From positions 1 through 64,000 of the forward strand of contig NZ_JAELXS010000004.1 in NCBI RefSeq assembly GCF_016427505.1: a DNA stretch of 64,000 bases. The letters run 5' to 3'. Under the pieces are notes generated by a model, which searched no databases, was not told the origin of the DNA, and worked only from the letters and a program-made list of their open reading frames with translations. This DNA comes from Sphingomonas mollis (GTDB lineage Bacteria > Pseudomonadota > Alphaproteobacteria > Sphingomonadales > Sphingomonadaceae). Below, piece after piece: positions 53,487-63,411 of the stretch (its first letter is position 1; every line of letters begins with the position of its first letter). The translations under genes and the position numbers were made by a program.

Positions 53487-54461
53487 ATGAGGATCGCGTT
53501 GCCGCCGATGATCGATCCGGCCGCCCTGGCTGGACATGATCCGGCGGCAGAGGTCGTGGCGCTGGATGGCGAGACGATGGGGACGACGTGGCGCGTCCTG
53601 TTCGCCGCGCCTCAGGACTGTGACGTCGATGGGGTCCGTCATGCGATTGTCCGGCGGCTGGCCGGTCTGGTCGCGGAGATGAGTCACTGGGTGCCGGATT
53701 CGCTGCTGTCCCGCTTCAACCGCTCGTCGGCGGGAACATGGACGACCCTGCCCCCTGATTTCGCACAAGTCATGCATCAGGGCCTCGCCATAGCTGCAAC
53801 CACCCGCGGTGCGTTCGATCCGGCGTTAGGCCGATTGGTCGATTGTTGGGGGTTCGGCTCCATAGCGGTAGCGAGGCCGCCCGACGCGACGACGATCGAG
53901 GCCGCGCATGCATCGTCGGGGTGGCAACGCCTCACCTATGATCCGACCGGTCGTCACCTGCATCAATCGGGCGGGGTTTCGCTCGATCTGTCCGGTATCG
54001 CGAAGGGTCATGCCGTCGATGCCGTCGCCGATCTGTTGCGCACGTTCGACATCATGCACGCGCTGGTCGAGATCGGCGGCGAGCTGGTCGGGCGTGGCAT
54101 CCGGCCGGATGGCGATCCGTGGTGGGTCGATCTGGAAGTACCGCCAGGGATATCCATACAGCCGCTCCGCCTTGCTCTCCACGGTATGGCGGTGGCGACA
54201 TCGGGCAATTATCGCCGCGGCGCGCATACGATCAATCCACGCACCGGACGGCCGATCACCAGCGGTGTCGTATCGGCGAGCGTGATCCACACCACCGCGC
54301 TGGCGGCGGACGCCTGGGCCACGGCGCTGACCGTGGCAGGACCCGTCGATGGCCTGACGATGGCACGCGACGCTGATATCGCCGCGCGGCTTGTCACCGT
54401 CGCTGACGGTAGTGTTCAGGAACATTTTACCCCAGCGCTGATCTCGATGCTGGAGGGCTAA
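53487..54461 (+). CDS. apbE: FAD:protein FMN transferase ApbE
   Basis: The 324-residue flavin transferase attaches FMN covalently to a threonine of partner proteins, using FAD and Mg2+. GETMGTTWRV (about 29-38), GAFDPALGRLVDCWGFG (about 113), LDLSGIAKGHAVDAVADLL (about 171), ATSGNYRRGAHTINPRTGRP and SVIHTTALAADAWATAL are all family motifs. No typical lipoprotein signal is seen at the N-terminus. No obvious FMN-binding-domain target is encoded nearby, so its substrate is unknown. ATG 53487 is used; 53508 is an alternative. Confidence 0.92.
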   Translation: MRIALPPMIDPAALAGHDPAAEVVALDGETMGTTWRVLFAAPQDCDVDGVRHAIVRRLAGLVAEMSHWVPDSLLSRFNRSSAGTWTTLPPDFAQVMHQGLAIAATTRGAFDPALGRLVDCWGFGSIAVARPPDATTIEAAHASSGWQRLTYDPTGRHLHQSGGVSLDLSGIAKGHAVDAVADLLRTFDIMHALVEIGGELVGRGIRPDGDPWWVDLEVPPGISIQPLRLALHGMAVATSGNYRRGAHTINPRTGRPITSGVVSASVIHTTALAADAWATALTVAGPVDGLTMARDADIAARLVTVADGSVQEHFTPALISMLEG

Positions 54462-54561
54462 ACGTCCCTGGCCGGGATCGTTGCCAACACCAGTCATCTA
54501 TGGCGAATTGCGAGACTATATATCATCCTTCTTGACGTTCGACCGCTCGCTGCGCCACATG

Positions 54562-54578
54562 CCCGGTTACACACCGGG
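54562..54578 (+). promoter_or_regulatory. Hairpin overlapping the ABC ATPase ribosome site
   Basis: CCCGGT (54562-54567) and ACCGGG (54573-54578) can pair around a 5-nt loop. The 3' arm includes the first bases of the GGGAG ribosome site (54576-54580) that serves the GTG start at 54590. Folding would hide the site, so translation could depend on an upstream event. The A/T-rich GACTATATATCAT at 54512-54524 may be part of a promoter. Confidence 0.4.
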
Positions 54579-54589
54579 AGTTCCTTATC

Positions 54590-55321
54590 GTGCCGACCAA
54601 CCCTCCTCCATCGATCGTTCTGGAGGATGTGATCCTTGCCTATGGCGAGCACCGCGTGCTCGATGGCTTGTCCCTCTCGGTCGCGCCGGGCAGTATCTAC
54701 GCCTTGCTGGGCGGGAATGGCGCGGGCAAATCGACGACGTTGTCGGCGTTGCTCGGGTTCGCCAAACCAGAATCCGGTACCATCCTTGTCAGTGGCATCG
54801 ACCCCGCCATCGCGCCGGACGACGCCCGACGGCAAGTCGCGTATCTGCCCGAAAACGTCGCGCTGTATGAGCATTTATCGGCAGTCGAGAATTCCGATTA
54901 CTTGTTGGCGCTGTCGGGTTCGCCCCGATCCCGCGATACGATCATCACGGCGCTTGACGCGGCCGGATTGCAGGAGCGTGCCTGGGATCAGCGACTGGGC
55001 GGCTTTTCGAAGGGAATGCGACAGAAGGTCGCGATTGCCGTGGCCCTGCTGCGTGAGGTGCCGGTGCTGTTGCTGGACGAACCCACATCAGGCCTCGATC
55101 CCCGCGCGACTGGCGACTTCAATCGACTGGCCATCGCGGTTCGCGATCGGGGCACTGCCATCCTGATGGTGACGCACGACCTGTTGAGCGCCATCGACAT
55201 CGCCGATCGCATCGGTTTTCTGGATGCCGGCCGGATCGCCGAAGAAGTCGAGGCGGCAGGCCCGGATCGTTTCGACATCCGCGCCCTCCACGCCCGTTTC
55301 GCGGGACCGGTCGCGGTATGA
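54590..55321 (+). CDS. ABC transporter ATP-binding protein
   Basis: The 243-residue ATPase has Walker A LGGNGAGKST (about 40-49), the Q-loop segment VAYLPENVALYEHLS and the signature FSKGMRQK (in place of LSGGQ, usual in ABC-2 exporter ATPases). Walker B is VLLLDEPTSGLDP and the switch histidine lies in MVTHD. The start is GTG at 54590 with GGGAG upstream. It overlaps the first permease gene by four bases, so the three genes form one exporter. The cargo is unknown. Confidence 0.93.
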   Translation: MPTNPPPSIVLEDVILAYGEHRVLDGLSLSVAPGSIYALLGGNGAGKSTTLSALLGFAKPESGTILVSGIDPAIAPDDARRQVAYLPENVALYEHLSAVENSDYLLALSGSPRSRDTIITALDAAGLQERAWDQRLGGFSKGMRQKVAIAVALLREVPVLLLDEPTSGLDPRATGDFNRLAIAVRDRGTAILMVTHDLLSAIDIADRIGFLDAGRIAEEVEAAGPDRFDIRALHARFAGPVAV

Positions 55322-56754
55322 GCGTCGTCCGGCTGATCGCCCGCGACGAATGGCGGCTGATGGTGCGCAATCGCGTTGCCGTTATCGGCCTGTGCCTGAC
55401 CGTGCTGCTGACGCTGGTGGCCATCGCCACGTCATGGACCCATCAGCGGGGCGTTGCCGATCTGCGCGCCCGTCATCAGGCCGCGGCAAGCGAGGCGTTC
55501 GATGCGCAGCCCGATCGTCATCCCCACCGCGTGGTCCATTATGGCCACTTCATCTTCCGCCCGCTTGGTCCCTTGGCGGCGTTCGATCCGGGAGTCGATG
55601 CGTTCACCGGCAACAGCATGTTTCTTGAAGGGCATCGTCAGAATACCGCCAATTTCGGCGATGTCCGGCAGAGTTCGCTGCTCATCCGGTTCGGCCAACT
55701 CACACCGGCGTTCGTGTTGCAGGTGGTGGCCCCCCTGTTGCTGATCTTTTTGGGATATGGCGCTATCGCTCGGGAAACCGAAAGTGGAACGCTGCGCCCC
55801 TTGATGCTGCAAGGCGCGTCACGGGCTTGGATCGTACTGGGCAAATCGATGGCGCTGGGCGCGGTGGCGTTGATCGTCGGGGCGCCGGCGATGGCCGGGT
55901 TGGCGTTGATCGCCACGCAGTCCGACACGTCGCTGTTTCCCGTTTTGGCCATCGCCATCGGTTATGCCGGATATCTGGCACTCTGGACCGCGGCGATCGT
56001 GCTGGTCTCGGCCATCGTCCATCGACGCCGCGACGCCCTGCTGGCATTGATCGCCATCTGGGCCGTGACGGTCGTGCTGTTGCCCAGGGTCGCGCCAGAC
56101 ATCGCCAGCGTTCGCTACCCGCTCGCCAACCGCATCCAGACCGATGTCGCGATCGCCCGCGATCTTCGCGCGATGGGGGACAGCCACGACCCTGACGATC
56201 GCCATTTCGCGGCGTTCAAACAGCGGACACTGGCCCGCTATGGCGTCAGCCGGATCGAGGATCTGCCGGTCAACTACAAAGGGCTATTGGCACTGGAAGG
56301 CGAGCAGATGACGTCCGCCCTGTTCGACCGATATTCCAGTCAAAGTTTTGCCACGCAAGAGCAACAGAACGCGCTCGTTCGCGCGATCGGTTTCCTCAGC
56401 CCCACGATCGCGCTGAGATCATTGTCGATGGCGGCTGCGGGAACCGATCTGGCCGGTCATCGCCGTTTTCTGAAGCAGGCCGAGGCTTACCGGTACTCCC
56501 TCGTCCAGCGGCTCAACCGACTTCAGGCAGAGGGCGTCACCTATGCCGACGACAACGCAGACGATGCAGGGGCGGATCGTCGCAAGCGGGTCACCGCGGC
56601 CAACTGGCAAGCGATCCCGGACTTCGCCTATCGCCCGATGGCCGGTTCGGATGGGGCCATTGCAGCACTGTCGGGTCTGGCTGTCATCCTTGGTTGGCTG
56701 ATCGCTGCCGCCCTGGCCCTTGCATGGGCGACACGCCGGTTGGGGACGCGCTGA
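55318..56754 (+). CDS. ABC-2 type permease, DUF3526 family (first)
   Basis: The 478-residue membrane protein has an N-terminal helix (VAVIGLCLTVLLTLVAIATS), a large extracytoplasmic loop (about 45-130), four to five central helices (PAFVLQVVAPLLLIFLGYGA onwards), a second large loop (about 270-440) and a last helix (LSGLAVILGWLIAAALALAW). This layout matches DUF3526 permeases. The big periplasmic loops could contact the exported substrate or periplasmic proteins from the preceding operon. It shares one base with the second permease gene. Confidence 0.88.
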   Translation: MSVVRLIARDEWRLMVRNRVAVIGLCLTVLLTLVAIATSWTHQRGVADLRARHQAAASEAFDAQPDRHPHRVVHYGHFIFRPLGPLAAFDPGVDAFTGNSMFLEGHRQNTANFGDVRQSSLLIRFGQLTPAFVLQVVAPLLLIFLGYGAIARETESGTLRPLMLQGASRAWIVLGKSMALGAVALIVGAPAMAGLALIATQSDTSLFPVLAIAIGYAGYLALWTAAIVLVSAIVHRRRDALLALIAIWAVTVVLLPRVAPDIASVRYPLANRIQTDVAIARDLRAMGDSHDPDDRHFAAFKQRTLARYGVSRIEDLPVNYKGLLALEGEQMTSALFDRYSSQSFATQEQQNALVRAIGFLSPTIALRSLSMAAAGTDLAGHRRFLKQAEAYRYSLVQRLNRLQAEGVTYADDNADDAGADRRKRVTAANWQAIPDFAYRPMAGSDGAIAALSGLAVILGWLIAAALALAWATRRLGTR

Positions 56755-58007
56755 TGCGGATATGGATGTACGAAGCGCGGCTGCTGATGCGGTCGCGGTT
56801 GGCGGCGTTCGCGCTGATCCTGATGGCGGTGCTGAGCATTGCCGCCGTCATCGCCGGCCTGTGGGAGGTGGCCAGTCAGCGCGCCGCCATCGCCCGCATC
56901 GCTCCGGCACAGGCAGATGACATCGGTGCCGTCGCCGACTGGATCGACAAGGCCAAGGACCCCGGCAGTGCCGCCTATTACAGTTTTCATCCGACATGGG
57001 ACGCCCCTTCGCCGCTCGCGTTCGCGGCGATCGGCATGCGGGATGTCGCGCCATACATCCTGCGGGTCCGCGCGCTGGGGCTGGAGGCGCAGATATATGA
57101 CGGCGATGTCTATAACGCGGAACTGGCGTTGCCGGGGCGGTTCGACTTCGCCTTCGTACTCGTCTTCCTCGGCCCACTGTTCGTAATCGCGCTGTTCCAC
57201 GATCTCGTCTCCGGTGAACGGGAAGCGGGACGTGCCCGGATGCTTGCCGCCTTGCCGGGTGGGAGCCGCCATATCATATGGCGGCGGGGGATGTTGAGGC
57301 TGGCCCTCCTGTCGACCACGCTGGCCGCTCCCTTCGTTGCCGGCGCGATATGGTCCGGGGCAGATGGGGTTGCGACGTTGACGATCGTCGCGGTGGCCAT
57401 CGCCTATCTGGCATTCTGGGCCGCCATCACCACGCTGGTTTCATGGTTCGGGCGCAGTTCGGTAGCCAATGCCGCGATGCTGGCGGCGATCTGGCTGATG
57501 ACGGCCCTGATCGCGCCGACCCTCGCCCATGTCGCGATCAACCAGACGATCCCCGTCGACCAAGGCGCGGAGATCGTGCTGGCGCAGCGGGAGCAGGTGA
57601 ACCGCGCATGGGACATCCCGCGTGAGGAAACGATGCGGCAATTCTACGCCGCTCATCCTGAATGGGCGGACTCTCCGCCCTTGCCGGCGACCTTCCATTA
57701 CAAATGGTACTTCGCCTTCCATCAGGTCGGTGACGAAGCTGTCGCGGCCAAGGTGCGCGCGTATCGCGCCGGGCTGGAACGACGATCACAAGCGGCCGCC
57801 GCTCTTGGATGGATCCTGCCATCGGTAGGCGTTCAGGCGATCCTGACCCGGCTTGCCGGAACGGACCTGATCGCTCAACTCGACTATCAGGATCGGGTCC
57901 GCGCCTATCATCGTCGCCTGCGCAACTTCTATTACGCTTATATGTTTCGCGATCGTCCCTTCGGCAAAGCCGACTTCGGGAAGGCCCCCCGGTTCTCGCA
58001 GGATTGA
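56754..58007 (+). CDS. ABC-2 type permease, DUF3526 family (second)
   Basis: The 417-residue protein resembles its neighbour in layout: an N-terminal helix (AAFALILMAVLSIAAVIAGLW), an outer loop, four to five central helices (FDFAFVLVFLGPLFVIALFHD, then GEREAGRARMLAALPG) and a long second loop ending with a short C-terminal stretch. DUF3526 features include the HPEWAD..LPATFHYKWYFAFHQ loop. With the first permease and the ATPase it forms a heteromeric exporter. No partner outer-membrane protein is encoded nearby. Confidence 0.88.
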   Translation: MRIWMYEARLLMRSRLAAFALILMAVLSIAAVIAGLWEVASQRAAIARIAPAQADDIGAVADWIDKAKDPGSAAYYSFHPTWDAPSPLAFAAIGMRDVAPYILRVRALGLEAQIYDGDVYNAELALPGRFDFAFVLVFLGPLFVIALFHDLVSGEREAGRARMLAALPGGSRHIIWRRGMLRLALLSTTLAAPFVAGAIWSGADGVATLTIVAVAIAYLAFWAAITTLVSWFGRSSVANAAMLAAIWLMTALIAPTLAHVAINQTIPVDQGAEIVLAQREQVNRAWDIPREETMRQFYAAHPEWADSPPLPATFHYKWYFAFHQVGDEAVAAKVRAYRAGLERRSQAAAALGWILPSVGVQAILTRLAGTDLIAQLDYQDRVRAYHRRLRNFYYAYMFRDRPFGKADFGKAPRFSQD

Positions 58008-58205
58008 ACGGATCGCACACCATTCATGAAGGTTGAATATAGCTTCATGTCGTGGGGTTCATCCATCGACAGAGAACCATAAACTTGCCCATGCGTTGAT
58101 GACGAAACGTATTCTGCGTGGCAGATGATATCACGCGCAATACGACGTCATCCACGAACGATCGCCATCGCCGTCCAGGCTGGCGAATAAGGGGCGAGCC
58201 AATCG

Positions 58206-58838
58206 ATGAAAAGTCCGGTTGATACTGAAATCTCCCGGCGGGGAATATTGGTCGGCGGTGTCGCTACGGCAGCGTTGACCGTGTCGACTGCCGATGCCCA
58301 AACGCCGCCCACCCCCGCTCAACCGGCGACGATGAAGGTATCGTTCGACGTTAACGGCAAGCGCCGCAACCTCGAACTCGATACCCGCACGACCTTGCTC
58401 GATGCTCTCCGCGAGCATCTTCATCTGACCGGCACCAAAAAGGGCTGCGATCATGGTCAGTGCGGCGCGTGTACGGTGATGGTCGATGGTCAGCGGATCA
58501 ACTCCTGCCTCAGCCTGGCCGTCATGCATCAGGGCGACAGGATCACCACGATCGAAGGGTTGGGCCAGCCCGACAGGCTGCATCCGATGCAGGCGGCTTT
58601 CGTCAAGCATGACGGGTATCAGTGCGGATATTGCACGCCGGGCCAGATCTGCTCGGCCGTCGCGGTCCTCGACGAGATCAAGGCCGGCATCCCCAGCCAT
58701 GCGACCGGCGATTTCACGACCCGCCCCGCAATCACGAACGAAGAAATCCGGGAGCGGATGAGCGGCAACATCTGTCGTTGCGGCGCCTATTCGAACATCG
58801 TCGATGCCATCAACGATGTCGCGGGAGTACGCGCATGA
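58206..58838 (+). CDS. paoA: Aldehyde oxidoreductase [2Fe-2S] subunit PaoA-like, Tat-exported
   Basis: The 210-residue protein has a twin-arginine signal (SRRGILVGG at residues 10-18, hydrophobic stretch to ADA). Two [2Fe-2S] clusters follow: C81, C86, C89 and C101 ([11 protein letters not shown]) and C140, C143, C190 and C192 (CGYCTPGQ and CRCGAY). It matches PaoA (YagT) of the periplasmic xanthine-oxidase-family aldehyde oxidoreductase. The Tat signal exports the whole complex. In the 198-bp gap upstream, CATGAAG (58025) and CTTCATG (58043) form a small inverted repeat. It overlaps paoB by four bases. Confidence 0.92.
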   Translation: MKSPVDTEISRRGILVGGVATAALTVSTADAQTPPTPAQPATMKVSFDVNGKRRNLELDTRTTLLDALREHLHLTGTKKGCDHGQCGACTVMVDGQRINSCLSLAVMHQGDRITTIEGLGQPDRLHPMQAAFVKHDGYQCGYCTPGQICSAVAVLDEIKAGIPSHATGDFTTRPAITNEEIRERMSGNICRCGAYSNIVDAINDVAGVRA

Positions 58839-59788
58839 AGCCCTTCACCTATGAACGTGCGACATCGCCCGCTGCTGCTGCCAAGGCGGTCGCCGATCGA
58901 CCCGGCGCCAAATTCATCGCGGGGGGCACCAACCTGCTCGATCTGATGAAGCTGGAGGTCGAGGCACCGATCCATCTGGTCGACGTAAATGGCCTGGGCC
59001 TTGACCGGATCGAAACGACATCGGATGGTGGCCTGCGCATCGGTGCGTTGGTAAGCAATACGGCACTGGCATCGAACGAAACGGTCCGGCGCGATTACGG
59101 CGTTCTGTCGCGTGCGATCGTCGCGGGGGCATCGGGTCAGTTGCGCAACAAGGCGACAACGGCGGGCAACCTGCTCCAGCGGACCCGCTGCCCCTATTTT
59201 TACGACACGAACCAGGCGTGCAACAAGCGCAAGCCGGGATCGGGATGCGCGGCGATCGGCGGTTATAGTCGTCAGCTCGCCGTGATCGGCACCAGCACCG
59301 CGTGTATCGCGACCTATCCGGGTGACATGGCCGTGGCGATGCGAGTGCTTGATGCATCAGTGCAGACGGTAAGCCCGGCTGGCCAGACGCGGACGATCGC
59401 GTTTGGCGATTTCCATCGGCTGCCGGGCAATACGCCGCATATCGAAAACGCGCTGGCGCCGGGCGAACTGGTGACGGCCGTCACGTTGCCCCGCCCGATC
59501 GGGGGGCAGCATTTTTATCACAAGGTTCGCGATCGCGCGTCGTATGCCTTTGCGTTGGTGTCGGTGGCAGCGGTGATCCAGCGGGACGGATCGGGCCGGG
59601 TCGCGGTCGGCGGCATCGCACCTCGCCCATGGCGGGTCGAGGCGGCCGAGACGGCCATGCAGCAAGGGGCCAAGGCGGTGTCCGCCCGGCTGCTGGCTGG
59701 CGCAAAACCGACGACCGATAACGCCTTCAAGGTTCCGCTGGTCGAGCGCGCGCTCGCGGCGGTCATGGCAGAAGCGAGGGCCGCATGA
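58835..59788 (+). CDS. paoB: Aldehyde oxidoreductase FAD subunit PaoB-like
   Basis: The 317-residue subunit binds [22 protein letters not shown] (about 28-46), [19 protein letters not shown] and [17 protein letters not shown] are CO-dehydrogenase-flavoprotein motifs. Cysteines C119, C129, C138 and C157 ([25 protein letters not shown]) correspond to the extra [4Fe-4S] cluster described for E. coli PaoB. It has no signal peptide, as expected if carried out by PaoA. Four-base overlaps link it to paoA and paoC. Confidence 0.93.
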   Translation: MKPFTYERATSPAAAAKAVADRPGAKFIAGGTNLLDLMKLEVEAPIHLVDVNGLGLDRIETTSDGGLRIGALVSNTALASNETVRRDYGVLSRAIVAGASGQLRNKATTAGNLLQRTRCPYFYDTNQACNKRKPGSGCAAIGGYSRQLAVIGTSTACIATYPGDMAVAMRVLDASVQTVSPAGQTRTIAFGDFHRLPGNTPHIENALAPGELVTAVTLPRPIGGQHFYHKVRDRASYAFALVSVAAVIQRDGSGRVAVGGIAPRPWRVEAAETAMQQGAKAVSARLLAGAKPTTDNAFKVPLVERALAAVMAEARAA

Positions 59789-61992
59789 AGTTCACGACGC
59801 CTGCGGGCCAGAATCCGATCGATCAGCTAAAGGTGATCGGCAAACCAACCGATCGCATCGATGGGCCGAAGAAGACGACCGGTACCGCCCCCTACGCCTA
59901 TGAACGACATGATGTCGTGCCGAACCAGGCCTATGGCTATATCGTCGGTGCCGCAATCGCGAAGGGACGGATCAACGCGATCGATCTGGCCGAGGCGAAG
60001 GCGGCACCCGGTGTCATCGCCATCGTCACCGCCGATAGCGCGGGACGGCTTGGCAAGGGCAAGATGAACACGGCGAAGCTGCTCGCCGGGCCGGATGTCG
60101 AACATTATCATCAGGCGGTCGCCCTGATCGTGGCCGAGACGTTCGAGCAGGCGCGCGCGGCAGCGGCACTGGTCCGCGTAGATTATGCCCGCGCCAAGGG
60201 TCGGTTTGATCTCGCCGAGCAGTTGAAGGGTATTCCGCTGACCGGTGACGGCAATGCCGGATCGCCGGTCGATCGCGTCGGCGATTTCGCCCGCGCGTTC
60301 GCCGCTGCGCCGGTGACGCTGGATGCGACCTACACCACGCCGGATCATAGCCATGCGATGATGGAGCCGCATGCCTCGATCGCCGCGTGGGACGGCGATG
60401 CGCTGACCCTGTGGACCTCCAACCAGATGATAGCATGGGGCAAGGAAGAGCTGGCGCTGACCCTTGGCATTCCGAAAGAAAAGGTTCGCGTGATCTCGCC
60501 GTACATCGGTGGCGGATTCGGCGGAAAACTGTTCCTGCGGGCGGACGCGGTGATGGCCGCGCTCGGCGCACGGGCAGCGGGTCGGCCCGTCAAGATCGCG
60601 TTGGCGCGACCGATGATGGCGAACAATACGACCCATCGCCCGGCCACGATCCAGCGTATCCGTATCGGTGCGACGAAGGATGGCAAGATCACTGCGATCG
60701 CGCATGAGAGCGGTTCCGGCGATCTGCCGGGTGGTGGCCCCGAAACGGCGGTCAATCAGACGAAGCTGCTCTATGCGGGGGCGAACCGGCTGACGGCCAT
60801 GCGTCTGGCGGTGCTCGACCTGCCGGAGGGTAATGCGATGCGCGCACCTGGCGAGGCACCCGGCCTGATGGCGCTGGAAATCGCGATGGACGAAATGGCG
60901 GAAAAGCTGGGCATGGACCCGATCGCTTTCCGCATCGCCAACGATACGCAGGTCGATCCGGCTAAGCCCGACCGCAAATTCTCCCAACGCCAGTTGATCG
61001 AATGCCTGCAACAGGGGTCGGAGCGTTTCGGATGGCAGGCACGCAAGGCCAAGGCAGCGCAAGTACGTGATGGCCAGTGGCTGGTCGGCATGGGTGTGGC
61101 GGCGGGCTTCCGCAACAACATCACCATGAAATCCGCTGCCCGCGTCGGCATCGATCGCAAGGGCATGGTGACGGTCGCCACCGACATGACCGATATCGGC
61201 ACCGGCACCTATACGATCATCGCCCAGACCGCCGCCGAGGTGATGGGTGTTCCCCTCGACAAGGTCATCGTACTGCTGGGTGATTCCAGCTTTCCGGTAT
61301 CGGCAGGATCGGGCGGCCAGTGGGGCGCGAACAGCTCCACGGCAGGAGTTTATGCTGCCTGCATGAAGCTGCGCGAAAGTGTGGCGCAGCGGCTGGGCTT
61401 CAATTCGGCCGAGGTCGAGTTTGCCGGCGGCAAGGTGCGTTCCGGCAATCGCAGCGTCGATCTGGCGGATGCTGCCGGCGATGCCGGTCTGTCGGCGGAG
61501 GATGCCATCGAATTCGGCGATCTCGGCAAGCAGTATCAGCAGTCGACCTTCGCCAGCCATTTCTGCGAAGTGGGCGTGCATGCGATGACGGGCGAGATCC
61601 GCATCCGGCGGATGTTGGCAGTGTGTGCGGCCGGCCGCATCCTCAACCCGAAATCGGCGCGTAATCAGGTGATCGGTGCCATGACGATGGGTGCCGGCGC
61701 GGCGTTGATGGAGGAACTGGCGGTCGACAAACGGTTTGGTTTCTTCGTCAATCATGACCTCGCGGGATATGAGGTGCCGGTTCATGCCGATATCCCGCAT
61801 CAGGAGGTGATTTTCCTCGACGAGGTCGATCCGACATCGTCACCGATGAAGGCAAAGGGTGTCGGCGAACTTGGTATCTGCGGTGTCGGTGCCGCCATCG
61901 CCAACGCGATCTATAACGCGACCGGCGCGCGCGTTCGGGATTATCCGATCACGTTGGAGAAGTTCATGGATCGGCTGCCCGAAGTCGCCTGA
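59785..61992 (+). CDS. paoC: Aldehyde oxidoreductase molybdenum subunit PaoC-like
   Basis: The 735-residue catalytic subunit binds molybdenum cofactor and oxidises aldehydes to acids. [16 protein letters not shown] opens the protein. [44 protein letters not shown] and [14 protein letters not shown] line the cofactor site. The catalytic glutamate is in [12 protein letters not shown] at about E695. Length matches PaoC. A PaoD-type maturation chaperone is not present; the gene is followed by a hairpin and a convergent glycosidase gene. Confidence 0.94.
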   Translation: MKFTTPAGQNPIDQLKVIGKPTDRIDGPKKTTGTAPYAYERHDVVPNQAYGYIVGAAIAKGRINAIDLAEAKAAPGVIAIVTADSAGRLGKGKMNTAKLLAGPDVEHYHQAVALIVAETFEQARAAAALVRVDYARAKGRFDLAEQLKGIPLTGDGNAGSPVDRVGDFARAFAAAPVTLDATYTTPDHSHAMMEPHASIAAWDGDALTLWTSNQMIAWGKEELALTLGIPKEKVRVISPYIGGGFGGKLFLRADAVMAALGARAAGRPVKIALARPMMANNTTHRPATIQRIRIGATKDGKITAIAHESGSGDLPGGGPETAVNQTKLLYAGANRLTAMRLAVLDLPEGNAMRAPGEAPGLMALEIAMDEMAEKLGMDPIAFRIANDTQVDPAKPDRKFSQRQLIECLQQGSERFGWQARKAKAAQVRDGQWLVGMGVAAGFRNNITMKSAARVGIDRKGMVTVATDMTDIGTGTYTIIAQTAAEVMGVPLDKVIVLLGDSSFPVSAGSGGQWGANSSTAGVYAACMKLRESVAQRLGFNSAEVEFAGGKVRSGNRSVDLADAAGDAGLSAEDAIEFGDLGKQYQQSTFASHFCEVGVHAMTGEIRIRRMLAVCAAGRILNPKSARNQVIGAMTMGAGAALMEELAVDKRFGFFVNHDLAGYEVPVHADIPHQEVIFLDEVDPTSSPMKAKGVGELGICGVGAAIANAIYNATGARVRDYPITLEKFMDRLPEVA

Positions 61993-61999
61993 CGTCTTT

Positions 62000-62032
62000 C
62001 CCCGGATGAACGGGCGATGCGTTCATCCGGGG
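62000..62032. terminator. 13-bp perfect hairpin between convergent paoC and GH43 genes
   Basis: CCCCGGATGAACG (62000-62012) and CGTTCATCCGGGG (62020-62032) form a perfect stem with a 7-nt loop. Neither strand shows a T-run after the stem, so it is not a textbook intrinsic terminator. Its place between two convergent stops suggests bidirectional 3'-end formation or RNA protection. Confidence 0.6.
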
Positions 62033-62046
62033 ATAGTCCTCTCAGG

Positions 62047-63411
62047 TCAGAAGATCGACCATTCCCACACACCGGTTTCTTCCGGCCCGGTCATTAACCG
62101 CAAATACCGGGCGGTCGTCCGATGGACAATCGTGACGGGCGAACCCGACACCGCCTTTACGTCTGCCAAAGGTGACCATCGCACGCCGTCATCAGATCGC
62201 TCGATCTTCAGCGTATAATTTCGGTTAGCATATTCCATGCGAAACCGGCTTTCGCGTAACGCCTTGGCGCCACCCAGATCGGCCACCACCACGCCCGGTT
62301 CCCCCGGCATGGACCGCCACAAGGTCGCATAGTTATCATCGGCTGCGCGCTCTGGCCCATGCATGGCGTCGACACCCTTGCCCGATGCCTTCCACCGCAG
62401 CCCTGCTGCCCGCCCTTTGGCAAAGCCCGCCACGTTACTCCCATGTGACGGCACGACCGTCGCAATCGTCCCGTCGGCGGCGATCGACAGCGGATCGACC
62501 GCCACCTGCCGCAACACCGTATTGCCGGATGGCGTGAACGGCAAACCCTGCCGGTGATAGAGGATATACGGCCGTCCACCCGACCGGAACACCGCATGAT
62601 GGCCGGGGCTGATGATCGACTTCGCCGTATCGGTCGACAGGATCGGGCTGCCCAGCCCCTCGCGGAACGGTCCGAACGGTGTATCACCGATCGCATAGCG
62701 GACCTTGTACGTGTCCTTGGTGGTATTCCCATCGCTATAGGTCAGCAGGTAATGGCTGCCCTGCTTCACCATGAACGGACCTTCGAAGTAATTGGCCGGT
62801 GTCACGTCACGCGGCACGCCATCGAATGTCACCATGTCGGGCTTCAGCTTAACGGCGAAGCAATGGCCGTTGGTCCAGTTCCAGCCCGATCCCCAATACA
62901 GATAGGCTTGCCCATCGCTGTCGATGAACGCCTCGGCATCGATCATATGATAACGGGGATCGAACGTCTTCGCGATCAGCGGCTTGCCCGCATGGGCGTC
63001 ACGCCACGGACCGGCAGGCGACGGCGCGGTGCCGACCCAAACCTCGTTGCCAACCGACACGTACATGTACCATCGTCCATTGGCCGCCTTCACGACCGAC
63101 GGCGCCCATACTTTCGCATCGCCCGAGGTCGGACTGGTCGCGGCGGCCTTGGTCGGCCAGTCCGGCGTCGAGAAAGTCCAGTCGCGACCATTGTCCGATT
63201 GCCACATCCCCAGCCGGTCATCGCCCCATGGATCGATCGTGGCATAGATGTACCATCGGCCTCCGTCGCGAACGATGGACGGATCGGCGAAGTATCCGGG
63301 GAGCAGCGGATTGCGATCGCCGGCGCTGTCCCATGCCGGTGCCGGTCCATCGGCCGCGACCAGCAACGTCGATGCAGCCATCAGCGTGGCCGTCGACGCA
63401 CGCCGGTTCAT
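62047..63411 (-). CDS. Exported glycoside hydrolase family 43 protein
   Basis: The 454-residue protein has a signal peptide ([20 protein letters not shown]) and a five-bladed propeller GH43 domain (about 35-310). The catalytic base is in FADPSIV (D43), the pKa modulator in MIDAEAF (D158) and the acid in YFEGPFM (E210). A C-terminal discoidin-like carbohydrate-binding domain (about 340-454; [20 protein letters not shown]) follows. It probably acts on arabinan- or xylan-type chains in the periplasm or outside. Its ATG overlaps the stop of the GH2 gene (ATGA). GGAGG precedes the start. Confidence 0.92.
   Translation of the reverse strand: MNRRASTATLMAASTLLVAADGPAPAWDSAGDRNPLLPGYFADPSIVRDGGRWYIYATIDPWGDDRLGMWQSDNGRDWTFSTPDWPTKAAATSPTSGDAKVWAPSVVKAANGRWYMYVSVGNEVWVGTAPSPAGPWRDAHAGKPLIAKTFDPRYHMIDAEAFIDSDGQAYLYWGSGWNWTNGHCFAVKLKPDMVTFDGVPRDVTPANYFEGPFMVKQGSHYLLTYSDGNTTKDTYKVRYAIGDTPFGPFREGLGSPILSTDTAKSIISPGHHAVFRSGGRPYILYHRQGLPFTPSGNTVLRQVAVDPLSIAADGTIATVVPSHGSNVAGFAKGRAAGLRWKASGKGVDAMHGPERAADDNYATLWRSMPGEPGVVVADLGGAKALRESRFRMEYANRNYTLKIERSDDGVRWSPLADVKAVSGSPVTIVHRTTARYLRLMTGPEETGVWEWSIF

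Noticed and set aside
59827..61800. A 657-codon minus-strand frame opposite paoC
   Set aside because: It is fully covered by the intact molybdenum subunit gene and has no recognisable domain.
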